Notes: generated by a model from the letters alone, not told the origin. 49,563 nucleotides of DNA from Neolewinella aurantiaca (GCF_008014675.1 NZ_VOXD01000042.1:1-49563); one strand, 5' to 3'. Positions 1 through 9,361 are shown, counted from the first letter of the stretch. Made by a program: numbers and translations.

Positions 1-1
1 A

Positions 2-232
2 ACGCCTAAGCAAGTTAATGTTGCGCTGAAAACAGCTTTTCACATCGCTGCTTTTGCGGCTATCAAGACTAAATACCTCAGAGAATACTATGATCGTAAA
101 CGAGCAGAGAACAAGACACACTTACAGGTACTAAATGCTATCCGGAACAAACTATGTAGAGCGATCTACGCTTGCCACGAAAACAAAGTTATGTATGAAA
201 GAAAGTTGCAAGCTTCTTTGGTTATCTCATAG
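2..232 (+). CDS. IS110-family transposase, C-terminal part (cut by window edge)
   Basis: The reading frame is open from the first bases of the window to a TAG at 230-232 and gives 76 residues with no start in view. The helical, basic tail (ALKTAFHIAAFAAI, then LREYYDRKRAENK, then LNAIRNKLCRAIYA) resembles the end of the C-terminal Transposase_20 domain of IS110/IS1111 elements, where alanine-rich helices are followed by YYxRKRAEGK and a KL.. helix. The catalytic DEDD part would lie upstream, outside the window. The stretch is more AT-rich than its neighbours, as expected for an insertion sequence. I cannot tell whether the element is intact, and no terminal inverted repeat is seen, which is usual for IS110. 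Family assignment rests on this tail only. Confidence 0.7.
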   Translation, partial: TPKQVNVALKTAFHIAAFAAIKTKYLREYYDRKRAENKTHLQVLNAIRNKLCRAIYACHENKVMYERKLQASLVIS

Positions 233-235
233 CAA

Positions 236-246
236 TCGCAGGTGCA
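236..246 (-). repeat. Dispersed motif copy 1 (core only)
   Basis: Only the core TGCACCTGCGA is preserved (minus-strand reading). It lies 4 bases after the transposase stop codon and is the weakest copy of the family. Confidence 0.4.
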
Positions 247-290
247 GGGTGCGTTTCTTGAGGAACAGGTATGGTCTTTAGTGATTTGCT

Positions 291-1010
291 TTACTTCCGC
301 TTTCCTTCTTTCATCTCGAAGTTAAAACCTTCTTCTTCGAGTTCGCGGTAGCGTTTTTCGTCGAAACTGTAAAGCTTAGCCGGCCGGTGCGCGACGCCGG
401 TCTGCGACCGGCCCAAATCGCGCAGCAAATTCATGGAAAGGAATTTCTTGCGGAAATTGCGCTTCTCCAGGTCGACTTCCCATACTGCCTCGTAAAGGTG
501 TTGGAGGTCGGTGAGGGTAAATGCGGGGGGGAGCAACTCAAAACCAACCGGGCGGGTCCGGATTCTCCGTTTCAGGCGATTCAGGGCTACCTGGACAATG
601 TCTTCGTGATCGAAGGCAAGCACACTGATGTCTTCAACGTTGTGCCACGCTACTTCTTCGGCGATGCTGGCGGCGTGGAGCTCGAAATCGGCCACTTTCA
701 CCAGGCTGTAATAAGCAACGGTTATTACCCGGCCGAACTCATGGCGGCCCGGTGCACCAAAGGAGCGTAACTGCTCGAGGTACACGTTTTCCAGTCCGGT
801 CGTCTCCCGGAGAACACGTTGGGCGGCATCATCGAGATCTTCGTGTTGTTGGACAAAGTAGCCGGGCAACGCCCAGAAATCGGCGTAAGGGTCCTCGTTA
901 CGCCTGATGAGCAAGACCTTAAGCTTGCCATCGTCGAATCCGAATATTACATTGTCGACGGTGAACGCCGATTTGAAGAAGCTGTCAAAGCTTTTCTTTG
1001 CCTGAACCAA
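291..1010 (-). CDS. Nudix-domain transcriptional regulator (NrtR/AraR-like)
   Basis: The protein of about 239 residues has an N-terminal Nudix fold (VDNVIFGFDDGKLKVLLIRR, then WALPGYFV) followed by a C-terminal winged-helix segment (FTLTDLQHLYEAVWE...RNFRKKFL). This is the architecture of the NrtR family and of the Bacteroides arabinose regulator type. The Nudix box is degenerate: where hydrolases have REUxEExGU it reads RVLRETTGL, so the first glutamate is valine and the second of the EE pair is threonine. That points to a ligand-sensing repressor rather than a working hydrolase. The start is inferred: there is no ATG. A TTG at 1061 lies upstream of a perfect -7 element (1039-1046), which would then fall inside the gene, so I prefer the TTG at 1010-1008, directly before the conserved KKSFDSFF. 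Ligand and targets are unknown. It is encoded alone. Confidence 0.85.
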   Translation of the reverse strand: MVQAKKSFDSFFKSAFTVDNVIFGFDDGKLKVLLIRRNEDPYADFWALPGYFVQQHEDLDDAAQRVLRETTGLENVYLEQLRSFGAPGRHEFGRVITVAYYSLVKVADFELHAASIAEEVAWHNVEDISVLAFDHEDIVQVALNRLKRRIRTRPVGFELLPPAFTLTDLQHLYEAVWEVDLEKRNFRKKFLSMNLLRDLGRSQTGVAHRPAKLYSFDEKRYRELEEEGFNFEMKEGKRK

Positions 1011-1038
1011 AGTATTGGGGGGTGTGTGAGTTGGAGGG

Positions 1039-1046
1039 CAAAGATA
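1039..1046 (-). promoter_or_regulatory. -7 promoter element of the Nudix regulator
   Basis: The minus strand reads TATCTTTG, a perfect match to the Bacteroidota -7 element TAnnTTTG, 28 bases before the chosen TTG start. I see no good -33 TTTG at 19-21 bases upstream. Confidence 0.5.
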
Positions 1047-1288
1047 GTGCTGCCAGCCCAATATTAGTCCGCTTTCTGGTAACGGAGGTATTATCCGGCA
1101 CGCAAAGCCCGGAGCGCAAAAATGATACTGCCCGAAGACCGGTCTTAAATTATGTTGTAGATTCTGCCGTGTATATCTTGTTGAGCACTTCGGGCGTTTA
1201 CAGATAAAGTATAAGACGTATTCCTGTTTCAGAACATTGCTTCTCTTCCGTACGCTACAGATTTATCCTACTTTTAATCAGCTATCCA

Positions 1289-1786
1289 ATGAACTCTCCC
1301 AAAACCAATGATCCTATCCTGACGGAACGCCAGCTAGCTGTTCCGGAACTGAAATGGATCGACGGATTCAGTCGCCTCCTCGATACCCGTTTTCGAATTC
1401 CCGGTACGGATATGCGTTTCGGTGTCGACTTCCTTTTGGGTCTTGTACCTGGTGCCGGAGATTTGATCTCTCTCGGTATGTCTGGCGTGCTGGTCGCAAC
1501 GATGGCTAAAAACGGTGCCAGCGGTATGCTGGTAGCCCGCATGCTCTTTAACGTTGCGCTCGATGCACTCGTTGGTACCATCCCCGTTTTGGGGAATATT
1601 TTCGACCTGGTCTATAAAGCCAATTACCGCAATGCCGTGCTGATGCGCGAATTTTACGGAGAGGGCGAACACCAGGGCAGCGCCTGGCCAGTTGTGCTGG
1701 GCGTGATTGTTGCGATCATTGCCATTTTTGTGCTGGCCATATGGGCCACCGTAGAGGTTCTCGGATGGCTCTGGAGCTTGCTGTAG
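1289..1786 (+). CDS. DUF4112 family membrane protein
   Basis: The product has 165 residues. The middle carries the DUF4112 signature: LDTRFRIPGTDMRFGVDFLLGLVPGAGD at about residues 30-57, an ALDALVGTIPVLGNIFD helix pair at about 93-108, and the YKANYRNAVLMREF tail. A strongly hydrophobic C-terminal segment (about residues 136-164) is a membrane anchor, and the glycine/proline-rich hydrophobic middle may dip into the membrane. The family is widespread in Bacteroidota and proteobacteria without a known biochemical role. The gene ends 14 bases from the stop codon of the convergent metallopeptidase, with no obvious terminator between them. Confidence 0.85.
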   Translation: MNSPKTNDPILTERQLAVPELKWIDGFSRLLDTRFRIPGTDMRFGVDFLLGLVPGAGDLISLGMSGVLVATMAKNGASGMLVARMLFNVALDALVGTIPVLGNIFDLVYKANYRNAVLMREFYGEGEHQGSAWPVVLGVIVAIIAIFVLAIWATVEVLGWLWSLL

Positions 1787-1800
1787 CAGGTTGCCCGCAA

Positions 1801-4800
1801 CTACAGTTTAACGACCCGGAAGGTGCCACCCGCCACCCTCACCAGGTACACGCCGGCAACTCTGGTGTCAAGGCTGATAGTACCGCCTCCGGTAGCGAGC
1901 AGGCCTTTTTCCAGGATTCGGCCGTTGATGTCGATCAGCTCATAGGGTAAATCTGCATCTGCCCCCACGAGCCGGTACTGTATGTTCCCGGAAGTGGGGT
2001 TAGGAAACAGGTTTACCACATCTGATGATTCTCCGAAACGGGCGGTACGCACCTCGCTGTAGGTTACCCGTCCGTCGAGATCCTGCTGGCGAAGCCGGTA
2101 GAGGTAATCGGTATGAGGCAGTGCGGTACGGTCGTCGTAGCGGTAATCGGTTCCGGCCGCAACGAAGCCCAAAACGTCCCATGCACCTGCGTTCGCGCCC
2201 TGTTGGCTGCGCTCTACGAAAAAGCCGTAGTTGCCTGATTCCGATTCGGTCACCCAGTCAAGTGCGACGTAATTTTTTTTGCCCTCGGCGTTGAACTCAA
2301 GGAAGCTGACGGGTAGTGCTGCATTTTCGAGGCAGATTTTCACAGAAAATCCGTTTAGGAAACCGCCATCCCGGTTCGCATTGTCGGTAACGCTGAGCGT
2401 CCAGGTTCCGGCCGCGTCTTTATTGTCAAAGTCGGTCAGTGGATCAGCAGAGGGTGGGAAAAAACCGCCAGCCACCGGTGGGCAGGGGTAGGTGGTTTCG
2501 GTGCTTTCGTCGTCGAAGCTGATGAACATATTATTTTGTCCGTCACACTCTCTTGCCCATACGCGTACCTCGGTACCGTCGGGGTGGATAAGGTCTACGT
2601 TCAGGTCTTCAATGTAGGTGTGCTCAACGTCGAGTTGGTAGAGATCGACATCGGTGATGGTGCCGGCAACCGGCACGGTCAGATCCATTGTTGCGATCTG
2701 GACAGCGGGGCCATCGTCGATTACTGCAGGGGCGGCGGTACTGCCGAAGACCCGGCAGTCTGCGGTAACAAAGCTCGCCTCGGACCACTGGGAAATTCCA
2801 CAATCGACCCTGGTCCGCACGCGCCAGTAGTAAACAGTATTACCTGACAGGTAATCAGGTATGCTCAGCTCGGGAGTAGTGGCATTGGTGACGCTGTAGA
2901 GCAGGGTACTGAAGTCAGGCGTATTCGCCAACTGGATATCGTACGTGGAACTGCCAACAACGGCTGACTGAAGCACGGGGCGGAGGTCTACGTCAGCACC
3001 AGTCGGAGCTATGGTCGTTGGGCCTGCTACGCTGCCGCCCGATGTTTTTTCGATAGTGATGGACTCAGACAGCTGCCCGTCGGTGCTGTTGCCGACCAGA
3101 GTCAGCTGCGATGTTCCGTTAGGAAGAGAGGAGAGTCCGTCGAGCGTAAGCGAAAACGAACCGCCGGGGCGAATGGGGTTGAGTGAGTAGCTTTGGCTGA
3201 CGCCCGCCGGCAGGTTGGTTACCGACCAGGTGATTGGTGCAGTCGCACCACCAGCGGAGCTGGTGACGAAGTCGAAGGTTAATTCCTCACTGTCGGTAAA
3301 ACACTCCGTGTAATTGAGCGGGCTGAGGCTGGTAAGGCCAATCGCGGGAGCCCCGGCACTGGAGACGATCGAGAAATCCTGCTGACTAACGTTGTAAAAA
3401 ACATTGTCTTTACTCCGCACCATGATGCGGGCGTTGCTGCTGGTTTGAGCCGGCACCGTGACCTGGGCCAATCCGTTGTTGCTCGCATCAGTGAGGAGGG
3501 TTTGAAAGGTGGCTCCACCATCGGTGGAGAGCAGTACGTCAACGATCTGCGAGTTGTAAGGTGCGCCGTTGGTTTCGGCGACGTCCCATTGTACCTGAGC
3601 GGTTTGGCCCGCACTCCACTGGTTACCGTTGTTCGGGTCGGTAACCACGAAGGGGCGGTCTGAGGCGTCCACCGTGATGTTGATGTCGTCCTCGCTGGCG
3701 CAACCGTAGCTTGCGTTATAATTGATGACCGTTGCCCGGAAGCTCATGTTGCGGCTAACGGTTGGTGTGGCTTCCCAGGTAGGGTCTACGCCGTCGATTA
3801 CGTCGGGAAGGTTGGGGAAGAAGCGCTCGGTGGAGGCTACCGGGTCGAAACTGCGGAACAACGGGCCTTCAACGTTGGTGCCCACCGGCGGCATCACATC
3901 GCCTTGTTCGGCATCGTATTGCTCCCAGTTGTAGCTCAGTGTTCCGTTTCCGGTAGCTGCTGACTTTAGCACGAAAGGCGTCCCGGCAGGAATGGTCTCG
4001 TCAGACTGCGCGGTTACTACCGGGTTGTTGAGGCTGGTATTGATGATGGTGCCACATCCGCCGCTGCCCAACTCAAAATGAGTGGTCATCTCCTCGATGC
4101 TGCGACCGTGAAAATAGTCGTCGCTCTGGTTCTGAACGTTCGGAGTACAGATACCGGCGTAACCCATGATCGAGCTGGCACTGCCGGGTTCCATGCCCGC
4201 ACTGCTGCTGTAGTTGCAGCTGTTGTTCTGGGTGTGGTTGCCGCCAAAGTTGTGTCCCATTTCGTGGGCTACGTAGTCGATGTCGAACGGATCGCCTTCG
4301 GGGTTGGGGCGGCTGGTGGCACCAGCCGCTTTGCGGCTGTCGATGCAGGAAGCGCGGAGACTGGCAATACCGCCGCCGTTGGCCTGGGTTACGATGTGTC
4401 CGTAGTCATAGTTGTTATTGCCAATGATACCGGTCGTGTAGCTCGTATTTTGGTTGATCAGGCTGCTGACGTCGTTCACGGGGAATGGGTCCGTATCGGG
4501 GTCGTAATTGTACAGCAGGTCATTGTTGCCGACGAGGAGGAGGCGTAGAGAAATGTCGCGCGTGAAGACCTGATTGACGCGATTGACGGTGGTAACGATG
4601 GCGGATTGGACGAGTCCCGATTGTGCGGAGGAAGTTGCTCCGTGGTAGTTGCTGTATTCTCCGGTGGCCGTCATGGTGGTCCGGTACTGCATCAGTTCGC
4701 AGTCGCCGAGGGCTTTATTGGTTGTTTCGGGGAGGTCTTCTTCCACCAGGTTACCGTGCTCGGTATGGCAGGTAAAAGGGGCTACCTGATCGGGGTCGAA

Positions 4801-5280
4801 ATCAGATTTGCGGTAAACCTGGTACTGATCGGTGCTTCGACGGTGCAAAGGGTCTACGAAAAAGGCTTCGGTGCCACCGCCGCGCACGGAGGCGTGGAAG
4901 CCGCGCTCCGTCCAGTCCAGGAAGATCGATTGAGCTGGATTGTCGACATTCAGGCCGTACCAGGTACGGATGTTAGGGTATTTGGCCAGGGCCGGAGCTT
5001 CGGCGATATCGTAGGCTACGATACGGTAGCGGGCTGACCCGCCATCGGGCAGTGGTAAAATGAGGGTGGCGTTACTGTTATCGGCGGGTACATTTCTTTC
5101 ATGAGGCGCGTTGAAGAGGAGGTTGCGGAGTGCTTCGCCGTCGGTGCTCACGGTAAGTGAGGTCTTGGGGTGAATCCGCCGTTGACCGGAGAAGTTATCG
5201 GTTTTGAGAGGTTCCCATGTTTGGGCGAGGACGCAGGATGCAAGGGCCGCTGTAAAAAGCAGAGTTAAAAATAACCGCAT
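1801..5280 (-). CDS. Secreted reprolysin-type zinc metallopeptidase with P domain and T9SS sorting domain
   Basis: From the ATG at 5280 the product has 1159 residues. It starts with a signal peptide (MRLFLTLLFTAALASCVLAQ); a longer frame upstream to 5349 lacks conserved features and would bury this signal. The zinc site HEMGHNFGGNH lies at residues 339-349, with the HExxHxxGxxH layout of metzincins (M12/reprolysin-like), and a serine/proline-type stretch with a Met-turn-like SIMGYAGIC follows. Then come Ig/fibronectin-like beta domains, a proprotein-convertase P domain (VPVAGTITDVDLYQLDVEH onward) and a C-terminal T9SS type A sorting domain (NLFPNPTSGNIQYRL to FRVVKL). It is expected to be exported by Sec, moved across the outer membrane by T9SS, and anchored or released to degrade protein outside the cell. 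Two copies of the dispersed GCAGGTGCA-type motif lie inside the gene, one of them in the signal-peptide codons. Confidence 0.93.
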   Translation of the reverse strand: MRLFLTLLFTAALASCVLAQTWEPLKTDNFSGQRRIHPKTSLTVSTDGEALRNLLFNAPHERNVPADNSNATLILPLPDGGSARYRIVAYDIAEAPALAKYPNIRTWYGLNVDNPAQSIFLDWTERGFHASVRGGGTEAFFVDPLHRRSTDQYQVYRKSDFDPDQVAPFTCHTEHGNLVEEDLPETTNKALGDCELMQYRTTMTATGEYSNYHGATSSAQSGLVQSAIVTTVNRVNQVFTRDISLRLLLVGNNDLLYNYDPDTDPFPVNDVSSLINQNTSYTTGIIGNNNYDYGHIVTQANGGGIASLRASCIDSRKAAGATSRPNPEGDPFDIDYVAHEMGHNFGGNHTQNNSCNYSSSAGMEPGSASSIMGYAGICTPNVQNQSDDYFHGRSIEEMTTHFELGSGGCGTIINTSLNNPVVTAQSDETIPAGTPFVLKSAATGNGTLSYNWEQYDAEQGDVMPPVGTNVEGPLFRSFDPVASTERFFPNLPDVIDGVDPTWEATPTVSRNMSFRATVINYNASYGCASEDDINITVDASDRPFVVTDPNNGNQWSAGQTAQVQWDVAETNGAPYNSQIVDVLLSTDGGATFQTLLTDASNNGLAQVTVPAQTSSNARIMVRSKDNVFYNVSQQDFSIVSSAGAPAIGLTSLSPLNYTECFTDSEELTFDFVTSSAGGATAPITWSVTNLPAGVSQSYSLNPIRPGGSFSLTLDGLSSLPNGTSQLTLVGNSTDGQLSESITIEKTSGGSVAGPTTIAPTGADVDLRPVLQSAVVGSSTYDIQLANTPDFSTLLYSVTNATTPELSIPDYLSGNTVYYWRVRTRVDCGISQWSEASFVTADCRVFGSTAAPAVIDDGPAVQIATMDLTVPVAGTITDVDLYQLDVEHTYIEDLNVDLIHPDGTEVRVWARECDGQNNMFISFDDESTETTYPCPPVAGGFFPPSADPLTDFDNKDAAGTWTLSVTDNANRDGGFLNGFSVKICLENAALPVSFLEFNAEGKKNYVALDWVTESESGNYGFFVERSQQGANAGAWDVLGFVAAGTDYRYDDRTALPHTDYLYRLRQQDLDGRVTYSEVRTARFGESSDVVNLFPNPTSGNIQYRLVGADADLPYELIDINGRILEKGLLATGGGTISLDTRVAGVYLVRVAGGTFRVVKL
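2182..2199 (+). repeat. Dispersed motif copy 2, inside the metallopeptidase gene
   Basis: TGCACCTGCGTTCGCGCC reads on the plus strand, antisense to the host gene, where it encodes part of QGANAGAWD between the P domain and the sorting domain. Confidence 0.6.
5224..5244 (-). repeat. Dispersed motif copy 3, in the signal-peptide codons
   Basis: The minus strand reads TTGCATCCTGCGTCCTCGCC, the variant with an extra T. It encodes the end of the metallopeptidase signal peptide (LASCVLAQ). Confidence 0.6.
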
Positions 5281-5456
5281 GATTGAAGTAGTAACAGTGA
5301 AAAGTTCCAGATAGCAAGGACAAATATCGCAAAATCGGGCCACTGTCAAATCTATGTTTGGAGGAGTGTCTCCGGGGCGGCATTTCGTAAGGCGAGGTGC
5401 TGGTCTTTCGATCGGTTAGCTTAGTAACCGGGAATGCCTTGGTTATCAAGTCTCCA

Positions 5457-5475
5457 TTGCACCTGCGTCTGCGCC
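5457..5475 (+). repeat. Dispersed motif copy 4
   Basis: TTGCACCTGCGTCTGCGCC in the divergent intergenic region, 121 bases before the PurF-like start and about 85 bases before its -7 element. Confidence 0.6.
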
Positions 5476-5560
5476 ATATGAGGTCGCAGCCGAAAAAACG
5501 AACATCTAAATTTTCGAACTATTTGACCGCCGGACTAGGTTACTGTTTGAGTTACTTCCG

Positions 5561-5568
5561 TACCTTTG
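5561..5568 (+). promoter_or_regulatory. -7 promoter element of the PurF-like gene
   Basis: TACCTTTG matches TAnnTTTG exactly and lies 27 bases before the ATG at 5596. It overlaps the TTG at 5566, which rules that codon out as start. Confidence 0.55.
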
Positions 5569-5595
5569 CGCTTTCCTAAACAGGACCTCCCCTAC

Positions 5596-7485
5596 ATGAG
5601 CGATGCAATACACCACGAATGCGGCCTGGCGATGATTCGCCTCCGTAAACCGCTGAGTTATTACCACGAAAAGTATGGCACCAGCCTGCACGGCCTCAAA
5701 AGCCTGCAACTACTGATGCGTAAGATGCGTAACCGCGGCCAGGATGGTGCCGGAATGGCCACCATTAAGCTCGATCACCCACCCGGGAAGAAATTCATCA
5801 GCCGGAAGCGCTCGAACAAAACGGATTACCTCGACGACCTCTGGCGCGGCGTCTACCGCCGCTTCGATGAACTTACGCCCGAGCAACTCGCCGACGGCGA
5901 ATACCTGAAAAGTAACCTCCCTTACACGGGGGAATTAATGATGGGGCATCTCCGCTACGGTACCCACGGCAGCAACGACATCGAAACCTGCCACCCTTTC
6001 CTCCGCCAGAGTAACTGGAAAACACGCTGCCTGATCGTAGCGGGTAACTTCAACCTTACCAACGTAGGGGAGTTGTTCGAAGAATTGGTGGAACTGGGAC
6101 AGTTCCCGAAGGAAAAATCCGATACCGTTACCGTGCTCGAAAAGATCGGACACTTCCTGGACGACGAGGTGCAGCGCATCCACCAGTGGCACAAGCCCGA
6201 CGGCTATTCGAACATCCAGATCAACGACATCATTGCCGAAGAGTTGGACGTACAGCGCCTGCTGAAGCGAGCCTCCAAAAAGTTCGACGGGGGCTACGTG
6301 ATGGGCGGGATGATCGGCCACGGAGACGCATTTGTGATGCGCGACCCCGCCGGCATCCGTCCGGCCTTTTACCTGGAAAACGAAGAGTTTGTAGCGGTTG
6401 CTTCCGAGCGCCCTGCACTGCAAACGACCTTCAACGTTCCCTTCGAGTCTATCCGCGAAGTGGAGCCCGGGCACGCTCTCATTATTAAGAAGAACGGCGA
6501 CGTAATGATGGAGCCGTTCATCAAGCAGTTGCCCCGGGCAGCTTGTTCCTTCGAGCGCATTTACTTCAGTCGCGGTACTGACCGCGACATCTACCTGGAG
6601 CGCAAAGAACTGGGTCGCCGCCTGGCTAAAGCCGTTACCAAGGCGATAGATTACGACTTCGACAATACCGTTTTTAGCTACATCCCCAACACCGCCGAAA
6701 CCGCCTACATGGGTATGGTGGAAGGCCTGGAGCAGGAGCTGACTGAATGGAAGCGGAAAGCCATCAAGAAGAAGCAGAAAGCCGGTAAAAACGGGATAGG
6801 GAAAATCCTGAATACTAAAGTCCGCAACGAAAAGATCGTCGTAAAGGACGGTAAAACACGCACCTTCATCGCTGATACAACGAGCCGTGACGATATGGTT
6901 AGTCACGTGTATGATGTCACCTACGGTATTGTCCGCAATCACGTGGATACGCTCGTTTTGCTCGACGATTCGATCGTCCGGGGCACTACGATGCGCGACT
7001 CGATCATTAAGATTGTCAGCCGTTTGCTGCCCAAGCGGATCATCATTGTCTCTTCCGCTCCTCAGATTCGTTACCCTGATTGCTACGGCATCGATATGTC
7101 GCGGATGGGCGAGTTTGTTGCCTTCAAAGCGATGGAGGCGCTGCTGAAAAAGAAAGGGAAGCAGAAACTGATGAAGGTTGTCTACAAAAAAGCTCTCGAA
7201 GAGCTTAAGAAGCCGGTGGCGAAGCAGCGCAATGTAGTCAAAGAACTGTACGATCAGTTTGAGTACGAGGATGTATCGGACATGATTGCAGAGATCATTA
7301 CACCCAACGGGACAAAGCCACAGGTGGATGTGATCTATCAGACCATCGAAGACCTTCGGCTGAGTTGCCCGGACAACAACGGGGATTGGTATTTCTCTGG
7401 CAATTACCCGACTCCGGGTGGTTTCCGGGTGGTCAACCAGGCCTTCGTTTACTACATGGAAGGGGTCGACAAGCGGGCGTACTAG
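5596..7485 (+). CDS. Amidophosphoribosyltransferase-like class II glutamine amidotransferase (enlarged PurF form)
   Basis: The 629-residue product has the two PurF domains. At the N-terminus, MSDAIHHECGLAMIRL places a cysteine at residue 9 that would become the N-terminal nucleophile after removal of a short propeptide. NRGQDGAG and LRYGTHG are typical of the glutaminase. The PRPP site is VLLDDSIVRGTTMRDS at about residues 453-468, followed by ISSAP-like and CYGIDM motifs. PurF makes phosphoribosylamine from PRPP and glutamine, the first step of purine synthesis. This protein is about 120-150 residues longer than classical PurF, with lysine-rich insertions at about 380-430 and 515-560. Bacteroidota often carry such an enlarged homologue beside a normal purF, so it may be a paralogue with its own role. 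The start at 5596 is chosen because the -7 element overlaps the upstream TTG. Confidence 0.88.
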   Translation: MSDAIHHECGLAMIRLRKPLSYYHEKYGTSLHGLKSLQLLMRKMRNRGQDGAGMATIKLDHPPGKKFISRKRSNKTDYLDDLWRGVYRRFDELTPEQLADGEYLKSNLPYTGELMMGHLRYGTHGSNDIETCHPFLRQSNWKTRCLIVAGNFNLTNVGELFEELVELGQFPKEKSDTVTVLEKIGHFLDDEVQRIHQWHKPDGYSNIQINDIIAEELDVQRLLKRASKKFDGGYVMGGMIGHGDAFVMRDPAGIRPAFYLENEEFVAVASERPALQTTFNVPFESIREVEPGHALIIKKNGDVMMEPFIKQLPRAACSFERIYFSRGTDRDIYLERKELGRRLAKAVTKAIDYDFDNTVFSYIPNTAETAYMGMVEGLEQELTEWKRKAIKKKQKAGKNGIGKILNTKVRNEKIVVKDGKTRTFIADTTSRDDMVSHVYDVTYGIVRNHVDTLVLLDDSIVRGTTMRDSIIKIVSRLLPKRIIIVSSAPQIRYPDCYGIDMSRMGEFVAFKAMEALLKKKGKQKLMKVVYKKALEELKKPVAKQRNVVKELYDQFEYEDVSDMIAEIITPNGTKPQVDVIYQTIEDLRLSCPDNNGDWYFSGNYPTPGGFRVVNQAFVYYMEGVDKRAY

Positions 7486-7486
7486 A

Positions 7487-7528
7487 CTAAACCCCCTTCC
7501 CGGTTTTTCCCATCGGGGAGGGGGTTAG
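7487..7528 (+). terminator. GC-rich hairpin after the PurF-like gene
   Basis: ACCCCCTTCCC pairs imperfectly with GGGGAGGGGGTT across a short loop, starting 4 bases after the stop codon. A T run does not follow, so it may be a processing or factor-assisted terminator. Confidence 0.4.
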
Positions 7529-7689
7529 TGAAAACGCTGCGCGTTTTGGAAGACCGAACGGATCATTGAGATTCTAATTGACTGGTAATGCTGTTTTGGC
7601 GGCCTTCACCTCCGGTGAGTAGTGGGGATGATGGACCTCTGGTCGCGGATTTGCCACGTAGAGGTTTAATCGGCGTGAAAATCCTCTTT

Positions 7690-7968
7690 CGGTGCCCGAG
7701 GACTGCGCTTCTTCCCGTTTTGCCCGTTCATTTTTTCTTGATAAAAAACGAACCAAAAAATCAAGGCTGTGCCACCGGCTGATCGTGGAATCCAATTCTT
7801 AAAGCCTAAAATGGAAAAACTCGCGTCGGCGTTGGTCGGGGTGTTTCCTGGCTTGTTGGTCCGTCGAAATCTGTGATGTTGATTTTTGGGCTTCGGGAAC
7901 GCTCAGACAGTTTCCATTTTTAAACGGCTTCAAAAACCGGATTCCACTGCCGGTGCCAAGGCCGAAGG
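7690..7968 (+). repeat. Repeat A, copy 1 (long hairpin 7762-7966)
   Basis: The left arm (7762-7831) and right arm (7903-7966) are imperfect reverse complements: GTGGAATCC pairs with GGATTCCAC, AAGCC with GGCTT, and AAAATGGAAAAACT with AGTTTCCATTTTT, enclosing a loop of about 70 bases. A smaller inverted pair, CTTGAT/ATCAAG, surrounds AAAAAACGAACCAAAA just before the left arm. Confidence 0.75.
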
Positions 7969-8138
7969 CGGAGGGACTGAACTCTGCGTTCTGCACTCTA
8001 CACTTTGATTGCTGAGCGAATATTTAGAATCCCGATCCGGTCCGACTCTCCTGAAAAGTTGAAGTTCGGCAATGAAGGCCGCCGGCAGGCAAGGTGAGAC
8101 GGGATGTAGCGCGGGCTCAATCGGAATGAAACTCCTCC

Positions 8139-8418
8139 ACCGGTGCCCGAGGACTGCGCTTCTTCCCGTTTTGCCCGTTCATTTTTTCTTGATAAAAAAC
8201 GAACCAAAAAATCAAGGCTGCGCCACCGGCCGATCGTGGAATCCAATTTCTGAAGCCTAAAATGGAAAAACTCGCTTCGGCATTGGTCGGGTCGCATCGG
8301 GATTTAATGGTCCGTCGAAATCTCTGGTGCTGATCCTGGGGCTTTGGGAATGCTCAGACAGTTTCCATTTTTAAACGGCTTCAAAAACCGGATTCCACTG
8401 CCGGTGCCAAGGCCGAAG
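8139..8418 (+). repeat. Repeat A, copy 2 (long hairpin 8213-8416)
   Basis: Same arms as copy 1. The loop is the most diverged part and contains a segment (GTCGCATCGGGATTTAATGG) that replaces the loop sequence shared by copies 1 and 3. Confidence 0.75.
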
Positions 8419-8907
8419 CAAGAGTGTCGGAGCTCTGTGCGTTGCTTTCAATTACGGAAGTTGGAGCATCAAGGATAAGCTTTCAGTTCGGCCGCCTTCA
8501 CCTCCGGTGAACAGCAGGGATTAGCGACTTACGGTCGCATAATTTTCCTGTTGAGTTCAGTCGGAGTAGAACTTATCTACCGGTGCCTCTGACTATTTTC
8601 ATTGCGCAGCTACTTCGGCCTTGGCCCCGGCCACTAATGCGGTTGCTGGTGGCCGTTAAGAAAAGCAAGTTGTATGAGCCAACACAGAGTTGCTGCGTTT
8701 CCGAAGGGCTTCGACTCCCGACAGTTCCAGACTTCGAAGGATCAGTTTGAGGCGAGTTTTTGCTTTTTAGGCCAGCAGTGACCGTATTAGTGATCAGCCG
8801 GGGACACAGCCTGAGGGGTTTGCTTCTTTGCCCTGACAAAGAAGGCCGCCGGCAGGCAAGGTGAGACGGGATGTAGCGCGGGCTCAATCGGAGTAAGACT
8901 CCTCCTC

Positions 8908-9189
8908 CGGTGCCCGAGGACTGCGTTCCCTCCCGTTTTACCCGTTCATTTTTTTCTTGATAAAAAAAAACGAACCAAAAAATCAAGGCTGCGCCACCGG
9001 CTGATCGTGGAATCCGATTCTTGAAGCCTAAAATGGAAAAACTCGCGTCGGCGTTGGTTGGGGTGTTTCCTGGCTTGTTGGTCCGTCGAAGTCTTTGGTG
9101 CTGATCCTGGGGCTTCGGGGACGCTCAGACAGTTTCCATTTTTAAACGGCTTCAAAAATCGGATTCCACTGCCGGTGCCAAGGCCGAAG
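8908..9189 (+). repeat. Repeat A, copy 3 (long hairpin 8984-9187)
   Basis: Here the left arm has CCGATTCTTGAAGCC and the right arm GGCTTCAAAAATCGG. Both differ from copy 1 in a way that improves pairing. Confidence 0.75.
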
Positions 9190-9361
9190 GCGGGGGGACT
9201 AAACTCTGCGCTCTGCACTCTATACTTTGATTGCTGAGCGAATATTTAGAATCCTGATCCGGTCCGACTCTCCTGAAAAGTTGAAGTTCGGCAATGAGGG
9301 CTGCCGGCAGGCAAGGTGCGACGGGATGTAGCGCGGGCTCAATCGGAGTAGAACTCCTCTA

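Larger units (their letters stand above)
5281..5595. other. Divergent intergenic region, metallopeptidase / PurF-like gene
   Basis: This 315-base stretch separates two divergent genes. On the minus strand a near -7 element GATATTTG sits at 5328-5321, about 40 bases before the metallopeptidase ATG. On the plus strand there is a motif copy at 5457-5475 and a perfect -7 element at 5561-5568. I see no RNA gene or further open frame with support. Confidence 0.5.
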
